Assembly: GCA_025769875.1 (NCBI GenBank)
Contig: JAGFNK010000137.1
Span: 50,851-114,850, forward strand
Length of the DNA stretch: 64,000 nucleotides
Direction: 5' to 3'
Origin: Russula earlei
Lineage: Eukaryota; Basidiomycota; Agaricomycetes; Russulales; Russulaceae
Shown here: in pieces, positions 32,081 to 45,581 of the stretch
Numbering within the stretch: the first letter of the stretch is position 1
How the letters are laid out: every line of letters begins with the position of its first letter
Notes under the pieces: generated by a model
Told to the model about the DNA's origin: nothing
Databases searched by the model: none
Seen by the model: the letters and a program-made list of their open reading frames with translations, nothing else
Translations under genes and position numbers: made by a program

Positions 32081-33202
32081 TCAGTGGGTCGTCAACACCG
32101 GAATCCAAATTCCGGGCCTGGTCTCCTCCAGGCGGTGGATCACTACACGATCCCAAGTGAGAAGGATATGGTTGTTCTGAAAAGCGGAAGTGTAAATGAA
32201 TCTAATGTTCCAGGGCTCCTAGGTCGAGGGGAAATTTACCTGCATGAAATGCGCAATCGCTCTTGCTGTGCGGCGGGCAAGGCTTTGTGAGTCGAGATAG
32301 CCGAGGTGGTCCGTGCTCAGCGGAATGCTATATGTGTTCGAGTGGTAGCCATTCCACTGATCAAGTCAAGTCAGTTGACCGTACAACAAACCAAGGGAAC
32401 GAGTGGGTAAAGCAGATAAACGTACCCTAACTTTGAGCGTGATCTTTCCAAAGTGGTCTGGAGACATGTCGTGCAGCATGTAGGGCCTGCCTTGCGACAG
32501 GCGCACTCTGTCCAGAGCATCCATCACTGAGATGCCGGAGTGGGCCTCGCCCGACAGACGGAACTTGACCGGGAGGCGACCCCCCATCCCCATCAGGTAT
32601 CGTGAGTCTGAGAGCCCGATTCCCATGCCGGGGCCGACGCTCGAGGCGCGGCGCATGCGCTTGCCGCTGTGGTATGGCGTCATAGGTGGAGCGGGGGGCA
32701 GCAGGGCAGGGGGACCGAAGCCGCCGCCAGCGCTTAGTGTGCGACCGCGAACATAGCCGTCGTCGAAAGAAGGCGGGAATTGGGTGTCCGTCAGGGGCGA
32801 ACCATCGTACGAATTCGAGTACGCTGCACGGTGGCCCATCGGATTGTAGCCCAGGGAGTCGTGCGGAAATTGGTGGGGCTCACTGTTACCCATAGGGAAC
32901 GACGAACTCATGCCTGGAGGTGGGAAGGAGCCTGGACCTCCTAGGTAGGACTGCGGCGGATGAAGCGGAGGAGAGGTATTAGGCATGGACATGGACATGG
33001 ACATGTTTGAATTATATGGGCCACCCAAAGGGCCGCCCAGCCCCCCGTTGGGTGGAGGAAATGGTGGCGGGCCGCTCACCTCCGGACCGTTGTACATGTC
33101 GTTGGGGGGGTGGAATCCCCCGCCGTCGCTGTGAGCAGCAAAGCCGCCACCAGGGCCAAAGGAGGGCCCTGACAAGGAGGAGCCGCGACGGTAGCGATCC
33201 AT
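32081..33202 (-). CDS. G/P/M-rich protein with conserved basidiomycete C-terminal domain, 329 aa
   Basis: Three exons on the minus strand: 33202-32426, 32356-32240 and 32176-32081, introns 69 and 63 bp (GTACGT...GATCAG, GTAAAT...TTTCAG), all phase 0. Residues 1-200 are low-complexity (Gly, Pro, Ser, Met; a run of SM repeats). From about residue 205 comes a compact domain: LPVKFRLSGEAHSGISVMDA, ITLKVR, WNGYHSNTYSIPLSTDHLGY, LARRTARAIAHFM, ILLTWDRVVIHRLEE. I recall the same block, R-x-ARA-x-AHF-x-Q then WDRVVIHRL, in many uncharacterised basidiomycete proteins (I believe DUF6741). Function is unknown. The disordered N terminus plus a small domain could suit a regulator, but that is a guess. Confidence 0.8.
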
Positions 33203-33304
33203 GGTGGATGATCAAAGGAGGCGATCGGTGTCAGGTGGACGGAGGCTGAGGGGAAGGGGGAGAGGGGAAAGTGGAGGCGATTTTTGACGAACGCGGGGGG
33301 ATGA

Positions 33305-33311
33305 TTATATA
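33305..33311 (-). promoter_or_regulatory. TATA box of the minus-strand gene at 32081-33202
   Basis: TATATAA on the minus strand, 103 bp upstream of the ATG. Confidence 0.5.
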
Positions 33312-36300
33312 GACGCGAGGAGGGGTTGCAGATTCAACACGGACAGATGGCCGGCAGAGGGGAAGGGAGGGGGAGGACTGCTCGAATAGGGGAACAGCTG
33401 GCCTGCCTCGAGGTGGGGGCTACGCGAACCAACGGTACGTCAACACGGGTCAGATGAACTAAAAGGGGGGAGGAAGCCTGTGTGGGTCAGTCTTGTTACG
33501 AATGTAGATGCAGGATATCTTCACGCCCGTGCGGTAACGTGGACGGGGGATGGAAAAGGGCAAAAGTCGAGGACACGAGCGCACGCTGCACTCAGGCTGA
33601 AGTAAAACCGAGCTTGACGGGGGGGGCATTTATATAAGTGGGGTAGGTGCCTGCGCCGCCCCGTACCTGGACAGTCGGGCAAGAGAAATGACCCTTATGG
33701 GTGGGATGAAAACGAGTGATGAATTGAGAAATGGTCCGAGCCTCGTGCTGTAGCGCCGCGCCGTTGAGACAGTTGCACGCCCAGGGCCCCTCCCTCCCAG
33801 GACCCTGGATGTCGTCTCCGAAAAACACGTATTGGTGTATTAGAGTAAATGTCCAATTGCAATCGACTCGACCGTGACTGTATGGCTCATGTCGCTGTCA
33901 TATATCACAGCCACGGCCCAGTGTTTACATCATCACCATCTTGTGTTAGTAGCTCGGCACGGCCTCAATTGCTTTCGTGGTGTATACATACGTGCCCTCA
34001 CTCAATGGCGCGATTCATGCGCAACGGACAAAGCCGGTATCCGAATGGGATGGCGGCCGTCCGAAATTTACTGGCCTCCCCTGGTTCGATCCTCCCCGAT
34101 ATCTGGCGCAAACCTTCCTGAGATCCCGCCGGACTGCTTTCCTTAACCATTCGGAACGAATCCGACACGTTGGAGATCGGTGTTACCACTCTCTCCACGC
34201 GAGGCAGTGTCCTAGGGTTTGTCAGTTGATGTCCATCGCTCCTGGGTGTCGGGCAGGATCGGCTCCCAGGTACACCGCTTATCATGGACCGGGTAACTCT
34301 CAACGGACCACGCGATCCCGTACTTATTGCGCCGTGAAAGCACACACGGTATTCCCGATGGTGTTCTGCAATTCAGAGGAGACGTGCGTGTCTCGAATAT
34401 GGACAATTTGGACTTGTAGTACGTGACCCAGACCTTCAATGCTCAGCTCACAACCCGTGCTGGACATTCAACGACGCGACACACCAACAAATGAAATAAA
34501 AATGGACTCCGCGAATGGTACCCACAACAATAAAAAGTTTCATTTCACTTGGTCGTTCAGAGTCACGTAATTGCATCTGGGACAGGAAGACCAACGTTGC
34601 CGCCCCGTTCATACGAAGAGCCAAAGGACACGCTGGGTAGTTTGACTTCCCGCCTTTGGTGACGATACGCATTGCGAGTCTGGGCTTGCCCAGCCCTCGC
34701 CCAAGGTGGTGCATGCTCTAGTCATACCCGATTCGGTTGCTATATCGTGATCCTGCATGCCTCCAGGACTCATTGTGTGATAACTGCAAGGCGAGCTGCG
34801 CAGCTCCTTACCAATATCCTTCCACGATTGATGCAAGACGAATGATGTGTGAGCGATCCTGAAAGTTGACCAAGCCGGTGCGAAGCAGGCACGACGGCAG
34901 ACTCATAATCACCCTGACTGTCATATCTTGTCCCGGATGCCATAGGTGGAACGACCAGCAGAAAATGACAACCTACGTACCTATCTCGACGATGATCAGC
35001 CTCGTGTACAGGAAGCCGCAGAAGCCTTGACATCCTTCACCCGTCATTATCACCTTACGATGCCGACCGTCCTCCGGCTCCGATTCAATCTACGGATGAC
35101 ATATCATTCTGGCCCGACCGCCAGTGTCCCCGTGTCTACGAGGGGCTAGAGGATGCCGCGCGTAGGCAGGTATAGATTCCTACAGTGACGCACAGATAAA
35201 CTCCCGCAGGTACCCTGACAAGATTGCGTCAGTATGTTTTGTGACGTCTATTAGCGTCCCCGTGGATGAGTGATTGAATCACTGGAAAATGCCTATCGCC
35301 TCGCACGGTCGACGATCGTACTTTGGCACCTTGCGGTATCGTGATAACAGTCAGTGGCAGCCCTGTGCCCTGCGTCACCGTCAGCCCCGAAAGAGTCGGC
35401 TTACCCTCGAATGCCAGTGAGCGACACGAATGCGGGCTCATTGTCCTTCTTCCTTAATTATTCTGGTGCTTCTCGTAACGGAAAGAAAGGAGAACCTGCA
35501 TCAAAAGTGGTAGCCATAGAGTACCGCGAACGTATCGGGAAACGGTCACGGAGGCGCCACCGAACGGACTGGTCCAGAATGGAAGGACCTTTGGGTGGTA
35601 GTGGTGCATGCCTTCTTTTGGACCTTGATTAGTGCACGGGTGAGTCATGGGGCTGAACGAACACGTCGACAAGTCCAAGTGTGGCGCACCGCAAGCGCCA
35701 TGTCGGAATTCTCCATGGCCATGTGCAGAGCGGGCCTCCGTTTGCTGCCCTTAGTATCGCCCGCAGTAGTGGTCTAACCAATGTCGACACGTCAGGACCC
35801 GAGATATGGCACCTGACCCTTCGATAACGCTGCAAGCGGTTCGATAGTCTACGACGCGGCGCGTTGCGATCAAGATCACCATGGACGAGGTGTACACGGA
35901 GGGGGTTCGCGCGTGTGGATTTGTAGAGTTGCAGGGGGTGCTGGCAGCGCTCATTGACCAGTTGTTCATATGGAACGGCGCGACGGGTTGGGCATACGTC
36001 TATGCCAACGTGGGTTGGACTAGTATCGATATCGCGGGCTGCAGGGTTCGCGTCCGATACGGCGATATTGCTACTAGTTGATGCTCTGGACAGAACCGTA
36101 GACCGTGACGGTCCTCCGAGTCCAAGTTGGGATGGTACACTGGCACCGGATGGAACGGGGTGGTTGAGAGCATGCCATCCCACGGTGTCATTCAGCCTTT
36201 AATGAGGCCGACCGACGGTGTCGCTGTTCCCGATGTAGTTAGCCGGATGCAGGTGAGAGCCTCGTTGGTGGGCTGGCCTACCAAATTTTGAGGGTACCGA

Positions 36301-36411
36301 GGGCGATGCAGGTTACTGTAAAGGGTAGATTGATAAACACGAGATCCCCGTATTATCTATTTCTGGGCTCAGCTCAGCGCTCCGCCCACATGTTCACGGT
36401 TACCCCGAGTG
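33312..36411. other. 3.1-kb region without a supported gene
   Basis: Several frames of 60-180 codons occur on both strands (for example 35629-36183 minus, 35881-36081 plus), but none shows a known motif, a plausible splice pattern or a matching partner. The frame at 35881 (RACGFVELQGVLAALIDQ, WAYVYANVGWTSIDIAG) is the most protein-like. The region may contain degraded genes. Confidence 0.4.
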
Positions 36412-37582
36412 ATGAGCCTTCAAAATATCAACGTATGGATCACGAACCTGAGCACTCGATCTCATTTGTCACTGACTGAACCGAACGAATGTCCCTAGGA
36501 TCCAGAAGGAGTCAAGGCCGTTCTGGACGCCCTTCGAAAGTCTCAAGCATGGACCGACGCCCTCGAATCTGGTCGAGTGATGCCTCATCCCCACTCAGCT
36601 GCACAGCCCGCCGCTTCTCGAAGAGGCCAGACGTCCGATTCGTTGCGCGTCCCACCCCCTGGTCCAGAGGACGCACGCGCAGTCTCACTGAGACCATCCT
36701 TGGTTTCGGATAACCCATCATCACACAGCTCTCACAGCACCCCTTCGGTCGCCGAATTGTTGTCTCAGCTGCGTGCCCCACAAGACCTAGAACACACGTC
36801 CGGCACCGTTGAAGGAGACCGGCGGTCTCTCCCACTTCCTGGCCATACGAATTCCTTACCCGTGCACCCCCAAACCGCCTCCACTCATGTCTCTAATCCC
36901 CAGCAGGACATCCGCACCCTCTCATTTCAACAGGCCTTGCCGCACATATCTCGTCTTATGGAGGATTCGCATGTCACAGAGAGCCTGACACAGGTGACTA
37001 TATATTTCATGAATCATCCCTCCACTTCACTTCACTTCCGCGTTCTCCTCAAAGATGAAAGAAGAGCAGGATAAATTAGAGCGACAGCTATGGGAGGAAA
37101 GGGAAGATATCCGAAGGGGTCACGAAGAGAAGGTGACCGTTGCTAAGAACAAGTACGCCAACTATCTTATTTTTCTGTCCCATGGCTGACCCTGCCACAG
37201 GGCGAAGATGATCGGAGTCGGGCTTTCAAAGCAGGAAGCACAGGTCATTCACCCTACATTTCGACCCTCTCAACACTGAGCACCGATTTTCGTCCGTTGT
37301 AGTTGATGTCAGATGCCTTCAGGTCAGAGCTGAGAAAGTTTGATACCGAGAGGGTACTTCCAGCGTGGGACGGTCTAATACGGAGTCAGCAAGCACGTTT
37401 TGAAGCATTAAAGATCCCGACGATGTATGTTACCAATGATGCTGGCCCTGCGGAGGTGAGTGTCCCGATTTCACGTGGTGTTATTAGGGTCCTCTCACAT
37501 TAGATACCCTTTCTGTCAGACGCAGCGCCGGGTTGTGCACGTCTTGGAAGACATTCTGTCCTCGAACGGTCCAGCCCAGTGA
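36412..37582 (+). CDS. six-exon gene for a 290-aa coiled-coil protein of unknown function
   Basis: Exons: 36412-36432, 36499-36993, 37055-37152, 37201-37243, 37303-37455 and 37520-37582; introns 66, 61, 48, 59 and 64 bp, all GT-AG and in phase, total 873 nt. Protein: a 7-residue first exon MSLQNIN, then DPEGVKAVLDALRKSQAW, a Ser/Pro/His-rich middle (to about residue 140), a charged helical segment (EEQDKLERQLWEEREDIR, HEEKVTVAKNKAKMIGVG), and a C-terminal helical part (FRSELRKFDTERVLPAWDGL, QQARFEALKIPTMYV, VVHVLEDIL). I think related proteins occur widely in Agaricomycetes, but I cannot name a function. The precise splice phases across six exons make the model strong. Confidence 0.8.
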
Positions 37583-38047
37583 TCGCACATCCAGACCGAC
37601 TGCGCCTGGTTGCGGTGAAATCCCCTATGAGAACGTCCCAAAATGGCTATGATTGTGACAGCTGGAGGGACAACGTTCTAGGGTGAACCACGTCCAATTG
37701 AAAGGGTGGGCCCGGGGTTTTGTCCCCTCGTATCAGGGTCGTAGCGATTGGAGGGATTCAGAAGGATTGTTGTACAAGCCCACCCCGACTATCAAAGTCA
37801 ACTCTGAAGGGTTTACCGGTTACAGAGCTTAAGTAGTCCGAACGCTGGTCAGTCAATGAGCCATTCCATCGTGCTGGCGACTATCTGTTCATCATGATAT
37901 GCATCGTTCCGACACTGGGGCATGGTCAGGGCTGATGGTTCACAGACCTATTCATCTCTTGGACGAGCCATGAGCCGAACGTCGGAAATTTGGTTTTGTG
38001 TCACTTCCGCTGCGCTGCGCAGGACGGCATAGTTCATCCATCGATCG
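37583..38047. other. no gene recognised
   Basis: Downstream of the six-exon gene; no supported frame or motif. Confidence 0.45.
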
Positions 38048-39101
38048 ATGCTTGTATCAATGCGCGCTTTCATGAGCAAGCAGTCCGTCCGTCACCCCTG
38101 GGCGCACTTTGAGCGGGACTTGCTTGTGGCTGCTTCCCACGGCAAACCTCTCACCACCTTATTACCCCCTTCACCCCCACCACGAGTTGAATTAGGTTCT
38201 GGTATCGATTTCGCTGTTGCCAGAGCCACCTTGTCGACACTTCGCACTCGTTCAGTCGGCTTTCCAGTCGAACTCGATTGCTGGGTGCAGGTGGCAGACT
38301 TCGAGGCGGTTCAGGCCGTCGTGACCATGACGTTTCCCGCGGCTCGAGTAGCCTCAAACTTGCATGAAATGGCCCTGCAGTTTGCGTACCATCAGGCTTC
38401 CGTTGGGTGTTATCGGCGAAAATTGGAAGTGGACGATGACAGCGGAACACAAGTTATCGATGAGCCTCTCCGTTCCGTCTTCATGGCGTTCTCTGAAAGC
38501 ACCGGAACGTCACTCCAAGCTCCTGAATCTCCTTGCATATCACCCACGTGGTCGTGAAGTTCTGCGTCGGACGTGGATGTTATAGGCCGAACAGCTTTCT
38601 TGATCAGACTATTATGGATGGCCATCAATGTGCTCCGAGTTGGTCACTGTGACGGCCACCGGTTCGATGCGCAAGAATGATACTATCGATTTGTCTCCTT
38701 GAGGCGTATGCCATTGATACACGGAATTGTGATCATTCCTCGTGACTGACCTTTTCGTGGCCCTGGTTCCTGAGTCAAGCACCGAGACGTGCTGAGCGGG
38801 TGTCATTCATGCTTGCCCACATTGACAAGCTCTTCGAATCCACCACTGAGAAGCGGCGAGTGTACTTAAGAAACGGGTCTGGCGCGGTCTGGGCGGTTTC
38901 ATGCGTTCTGCCTCGCTCCCCACGTCGCCTTTTTCTAATCTCGGCACTGGTGCGACCCACGGCCATCGAATAGACGCTCGTCCGTTCCCTGCGGTCGATC
39001 GTCCTTCTCGGACTGTTATCACTTGTCAGAACCAGACTTCCTTCGCTGACGCTGCCCCTTCTCTCTCCGTCCATCCCATGGCCAGGCTAGCGCCTCCGTA
39101 G
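38048..39101 (+). CDS. possible multi-exon gene, unknown product
   Basis: The frame 38048-38557 (169 codons) reads like a folded protein (FPVELDCWVQVADFEAVQAV, NLHEMALQFAYHQA, PLRSVFMAFSES). In another frame it is followed by ERHSKLLNLLAYHPRGREVL (38508-38570), which looks like its natural continuation. Further on, AERVSFMLAHIDKLFESTTE (near 38795-38855) is also protein-like. I could not find splice sites that join all pieces, so the model is incomplete and may be a decaying gene. No family is recognised. Confidence 0.35.
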
Positions 39102-39781
39102 CGGTGCATGGGCACGGAAACAAGACGAACGGCCGTAGAAGCCCTGGCACTACTATCAATGGAAGCGAGTCGGGGTGATACAAATCTAGTCCGAGTCGCG
39201 CTGCGACCCTTTCCTTCCTTTGCGAACTTCGATTACCCGTACTGTATTCGAGTGGGGTCTCTGGCCGTGCGTCCGGCTGCTTCTTGCGCTAATTCGGGCG
39301 CCATCACCAAAAAAAAAAAAAAAAAACAATGTCGTTATGATACGGTAACCCCGAGCGCGCTTCCCGATGCCCTGTCAACCACTGCGGCGCTACCCTCCGT
39401 GCTCCAAGTGAACCCGACGAGAAGTCTCAAGCCACACGGCCGTGCTTGCGCAGGTGTGTCGTGTGCGTGAACAGTCGGACTTGAACTGCATGTCTTTGCT
39501 CTGGCTGGTGGTAATCATGCGAGTCCCGGATTGTTGACGGTCTCTTTGCTGTCCTTCGACCTCTGTTCAACAGGCACAGGCAGGTGCGACTTTGTGCGAG
39601 TGTGAAAAATGCCCCGTTTAGGTTAAATCGCCGTAATCGCATATTTGAAAAAATTTTGTATCACCTCCGCCATACCGCAAGAGCGATTTAATAAATAAAT
39701 AACACGAAGAACAAGAGCGAATGTTCCAGTCTTGCTCGCACACAAATACGAGCAGCGCTCCACGGGAAAGGTTCAGAAAGA
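39102..39781 (+). other. no gene recognised; A18 tract
   Basis: It contains a run of about 18 A at 39309-39326. Otherwise only the short 5' flank of the hydrolase-like gene; no supported frame. Confidence 0.5.
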
Positions 39782-41790
39782 ATGCCTTATGTCGACCTCC
39801 CGAACGTCCACGACGACTACGCCTCGCTTTGGTACATCACCAATTCCTCCACAGGCACCGTAGGCGCTTTCGATCCCGCCAAGGCAACTGTCCTGCTCCT
39901 GCATCCCCAGTTTCTCGACTCGGCTTGGCTCTCCGCCCAATTCGAGGACCCGCGACTCTCGAGCTACTACAACCTCATCGCATTCGACGCCCGCCACTCC
40001 GGCCATACGACGTCGCGCCTCAACGGGAAGCAGGATAGCTGGACGGACGCCGCCGACCTTGGCATTTGCGCTCGAGGTACGTCCATGCTTCGGCGCGCCA
40101 CTCCCATCACCCCTCTCCTCGACGGGGTGGATGAACCGACGCTTTCTTGCGTTCCAGGCCCTCTGTCTTCCCGCCGTTCACGTGTGGGCGTGCGAGCTCT
40201 TCGCGACGGCGTCCGCGCTGCGTTTTGCGGCCATGTGAGTCCTCCTCCTGCCTGAACGGCATTCGGAGTTTCATTTCTCTTTTGTTTTCCAGCTTCCCAG
40301 AAAAGTGTCTGAGCTTGACGCTACTCACGGTGCCCTGCCAGCCCGACGTGTGAGGAACCCCTGTCATCGTCTTTGTTCAGACAGGCGTCGCTGACAATGG
40401 AAGCGCGCGTGGAACGGACGTCAGGTCACACTATAATCTGAATGAGATCGTCCAGTCATGGTGCTATGCACAGGAATTGGAAACCATGGAACATGCGTTC
40501 ATGAACGTGGTCGCGACGTTGTGTGGGCAGGTTCGCGCTACTTTACGGACATCCAGAGACGGACTCTGATCGAATGTCTCAGCATGTAAACGAGGACCTT
40601 GAGGATGACGTGCGTTTGCTTCCGAAACACCGTCGCGCGCAACTGATGCATCGGACAGCTCATTGCGCACTTGGAAGTACATTATCCACCATTTAGGCGC
40701 ATCATCGTTTCACATCTAGGCTGCCTCATCGCAAGTGTCAGTTCGTCTATTCGGTTCATGATCCTATCTCAGAACGTGTTTAGGCCGACGCTCCCTCTCA
40801 AGATCTATTATCATCCATCACTCAACCGGTATTGCTCATTCATGTATGACTCCTGGCATCTCGCGGGTGACCATCTGACTGACGACAACATCAGGGTGAC
40901 TCGAACGAAGTGTTTCCCCCAGATAGGGCATTCTTTGTGCAAGAACAACTTGTCAATGCGAAGGACGGCGCTAAGCTCTATTTCATGAGAGGTCCGTGCT
41001 GCTGTCAGAACTCTCGGCTAATATGCACCCTGAGATGTGACCTAGGTGCGCAAGGGTGCCTCGGCGTGGTGCCCGAGTCGGCATCTATCGCCAATCGGGT
41101 GTTCGCATCGTTCCTCGCACGCCTCCCTCCTGCACGTTCGGATCCCATACCGTCACATCCTGCGCGCTTTGACGATGCGTTGCAAAGACTTGGGGAGATT
41201 GTGCACAATCCCTCCATGAGCTCACGTGATGCTTGCTCACCCATGGCATTCTCCTGCGTGCCACCGGCGGTCGTGCGACGGAGAACGCAGATTTATGCGC
41301 AGGCTGCTGCCGGGCATCGATGTGCCTTCTCGCCGCTCGACAACAACGGACGACCGAAGCGAAAGTACGTGAGTCTACCTCCGTCGGTGACCCTGGATGT
41401 TCACCCTCGGGTTGCGTGCGATTCGGTCCAGATTCTCAGAACGTGTGGAGGAAGAGTGGTTTGAGGTGGACCGAAACTGGATGTCTCACTCAGGTGGGTA
41501 GCGCAGCACGCAGGATCAACCGGAGAGACTGACGGAGTCACTCGTCGCCGCCAGCGCAATCGGAAGAAGCACAGTTGCGCAAGCACGTCGCGACGCTTGA
41601 CGAGCGGTTGGAAGCACTCTCACGGAAACTTTCGCGGGATCTCACCGTCACGCGCCCAAAGTGGAGCGTTCCTCGCGTGACGCCGCAGGTGATCGAGCGC
41701 ATGGCCCTCGCGAACACGAACGGGTTCACGTCGCGTATCACAAATACAGCCAACTTGGCTGCGCGGGCCATCCAACGTCTCCCCATCTGA
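39782..41790 (+). CDS. alpha/beta-hydrolase-like protein, with a one-base frameshift
   Basis: It starts MPYVDLPNVHDDYASLWY and shows the fold's landmarks: VLLLHPQFLDSAWL (oxyanion-loop strand, HP in place of HG), YYNLIAFDARHSGHTTSRL, and after an intron (to 40157) ALCLPAVHVWACELFATASA then ALRFAA and FPEKCLSLTLLTVP. Later pieces are VQSWCYAQELETMEHAFM, VFPPDRAFFVQEQ, SASIANRVFASFLARLP, SRDACSPMAFSCVPPAVV and VTPQVIERMALANTNGF, ending in a TGA at 41788-41790. The nucleophile elbow reads WACEL, without the Ser of G-x-S-x-G, so it is probably not a classical esterase. A single extra G near 40061 breaks the frame just before the first intron: AFALE is expected and is present one frame over. Exons in the middle (40380-40900) are not resolved. 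Confidence 0.7.
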
Positions 41791-42209
41791 GAGATCCTAG
41801 GGGAAGGCAATGCCCTGACGACGAAAATGACGAATTCAGGCTGTGTTCGGTTCAGTGAAAAGGATCGATCTCATGACGGACGAAAGAATGTTGATTTATG
41901 AGTATCTAATGATATGTGGATTTTGGTATTGTGGCACCATTGTTCGGGAATACGGTGCTCCACCATTGGATCACGGAGAGCATTCCCCCCCCATCGAAAC
42001 AGGTACGCAACATGGCTACTGCGCTTTGTATTTTCTCGGTAGTGTATACGGTGTATCTTCCCATCAGTCCGCTTCCTCGGGTTCTGGGTTGGCCATGGAA
42101 TCGGCAAGGACGGTCCGTGCGTTGCGTTCATGCTATAGTCTGCACTCGCCGTTGTCCTTGGCCCCCACTGCCTTCCCGCTGCTGAATATCAGATTTACAT
42201 CCGTCGACC
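41791..42209. other. no gene recognised
   Basis: Between the hydrolase-like gene and the HIT gene; should hold the HIT promoter. No clear TATA box. Confidence 0.4.
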
Positions 42210-43066
42210 ATGACCTCGATAGCCCAGTAAGCCACTTCTCGGTCCGGGGAAAGTGCTCACGCTCGCCAAGGTGCCTCTTTTGCAAGATAATCAGAGGTGG
42301 GGCTCCCTCTCGCGCCTGTTATCGTCGTTGATGAGCTCATAGAGCGGTGCCAGGGGAAATTCCGAGCTTGAAGCTCATCGAGACGAGCCTGTCGTGCGTA
42401 CCGTATGGGTCCTCTATTTGCCGTCCTCCGCTCACCGCATGTCGGCCGTCGGACCGCCGTACAGTTACTCCTTCCTGGACATCAATCCCCTCGCAAGGGG
42501 CCATGCCCTCGTCATTCCCAAATGTCCGTCCTTTACTTTTCTGCCTTTTCCGTTCTGCTTGGATGACGCTGCACCATCGTCGCTCTTTCTCTTCTTTTAC
42601 AGATCACGCCGAGAAGCTGCACGAGCTCCCTGACGAGTACCTCGCGGACGCGCTGCCGGTCGCGAAGAAGATCGCTATCGCTCAAGGCTCGGAAAATTAC
42701 AACCTTCTGCAGGTACGTGCCGGCCCTGGCCTTTCCTCGTTTTCCATCACTGTGCTCTCGGCCCCCGTTGACCATCCGCGGTCGCAATGCAATGCACAAC
42801 AGAACAACGGAAGCATCGCGCATCAGGTGCGAGCATCCCCCACTGGCACTCGGGCCCGGTCGACTGCGCTGACCATATCATCATTCTCGCATCGTCGATT
42901 CGTACACTACTTCGCCTCGCCACAGTTCGTGGGGCACGTCCACTTCCACGTCATCCCTAAGCCGTCCGACTCGGACGAGGAGGGCCTCGGGGTCATTTGG
43001 CCGCACAAGACACCTTCGGAGGAGGAGCTCGTCGCTGTTCAAACAGAGCTGATAGCCAGGCTGTGA
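42210..43066 (+). CDS. histidine-triad (HIT) nucleotide hydrolase, 138 aa, seven exons
   Basis: Exons: 42210-42226, 42271-42296, 42354-42393, 42465-42523, 42603-42712, 42803-42826 and 42926-43066; introns 44-99 bp, all GT-AG and in phase. It starts MTSIAQCLFCKIIRGEIPS (Zn-type CxxC and the HINT opening), continues SYSFLDINPLARGHALVIPK, then HAEKLHELPDEYLADALPV and NNGSIAHQFVGHVHFHVIPK. HVHFHV is the His-x-His-x-His catalytic triad. The family hydrolyses purine nucleoside phosphoramidates and related AMP conjugates. Length equals typical fungal Hnt1-like proteins. Seven exons for 138 residues, one of only 17 coding bases and one of 24, make this easy for gene finders to miss. Confidence 0.93.
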
Positions 43067-43658
43067 GGTGCGGGGGGCCTGCGGGCCCGTGTCGGGATGA
43101 GGTCGTTTCCACGGCGGTGTGAGAGATCAATACCGTCTGTCAAATTGATGTAGGATACTTTGGACGACTGTAACGAATGTACCGGATCCCCGCCCGCCCC
43201 GAGTATTGGTTCCGCCGCCGCCACAGGGTCGCACATCCAACTATGTGGTGTTAGAGCTTCATGAACCGCGCGAACGCCCGATTGCCGTTTTCAGGTTGCG
43301 GTCGGACTGCGGGCTCGATACTGATAGGAGTATGAGTGTGGGTCCGCCACTGCCAAGTAGCTCAGATGATTGGGATCCGACTTTGCGGTGCACTTTTTCT
43401 CCTTGTGTTTAAGAGACCGTCCCCTCGACCACATCTCTGTAAGGTTCCATCAATCAGCGTATTTTCTTACGTGGCTTCTGGCTCCGTTGATACGCCAATC
43501 TAGCTTATTGATGTGGGATAAAAGACGAGCACGGCGAGGCGCGAGGAACAGGACATTGGTGAGCAGAGTGAATCGAACAGGGCATGGGAATTTTTGCTCA
43601 AAATAGCCTGAATTGATATCTCCGAACGACCTCGACCCATCTTCAACACTCGCCCCCG
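43067..43658. other. no gene recognised
   Basis: Intergenic region between the HIT gene and KRR1; promoter of KRR1 expected near the right end. No motif stands out. Confidence 0.45.
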
Positions 43659-45314
<1,656 letters not shown>

Positions 45315-45581
45315 TAGGTGGAGTGCCCCGTGGCTACCGGTCCCTACATATATAGCTAGCTAAGCACACCAGGGCTACAACATGTCGCCATTCATGTCTC
45401 GGTTATTGGAAAAAGGCTGCCAACGCTGTGAAACAAGTCGTGAGGCGACCGAACAACGATCATGATGATCCCACCCCGCAAATGACCGTGGTTCGTGGTT
45501 CGTGGTTGGACCTCGACTTCCGCCTTGCCTCCCTCCCTTCTTCCCACCCACACAACACCAACACCCCTTCCCCTGCACCCA

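Noticed and set aside
34083..34092. GGTTCGATCC, a tRNA B-box match
   Set aside because: No A-box at the right distance and no cloverleaf can be drawn.
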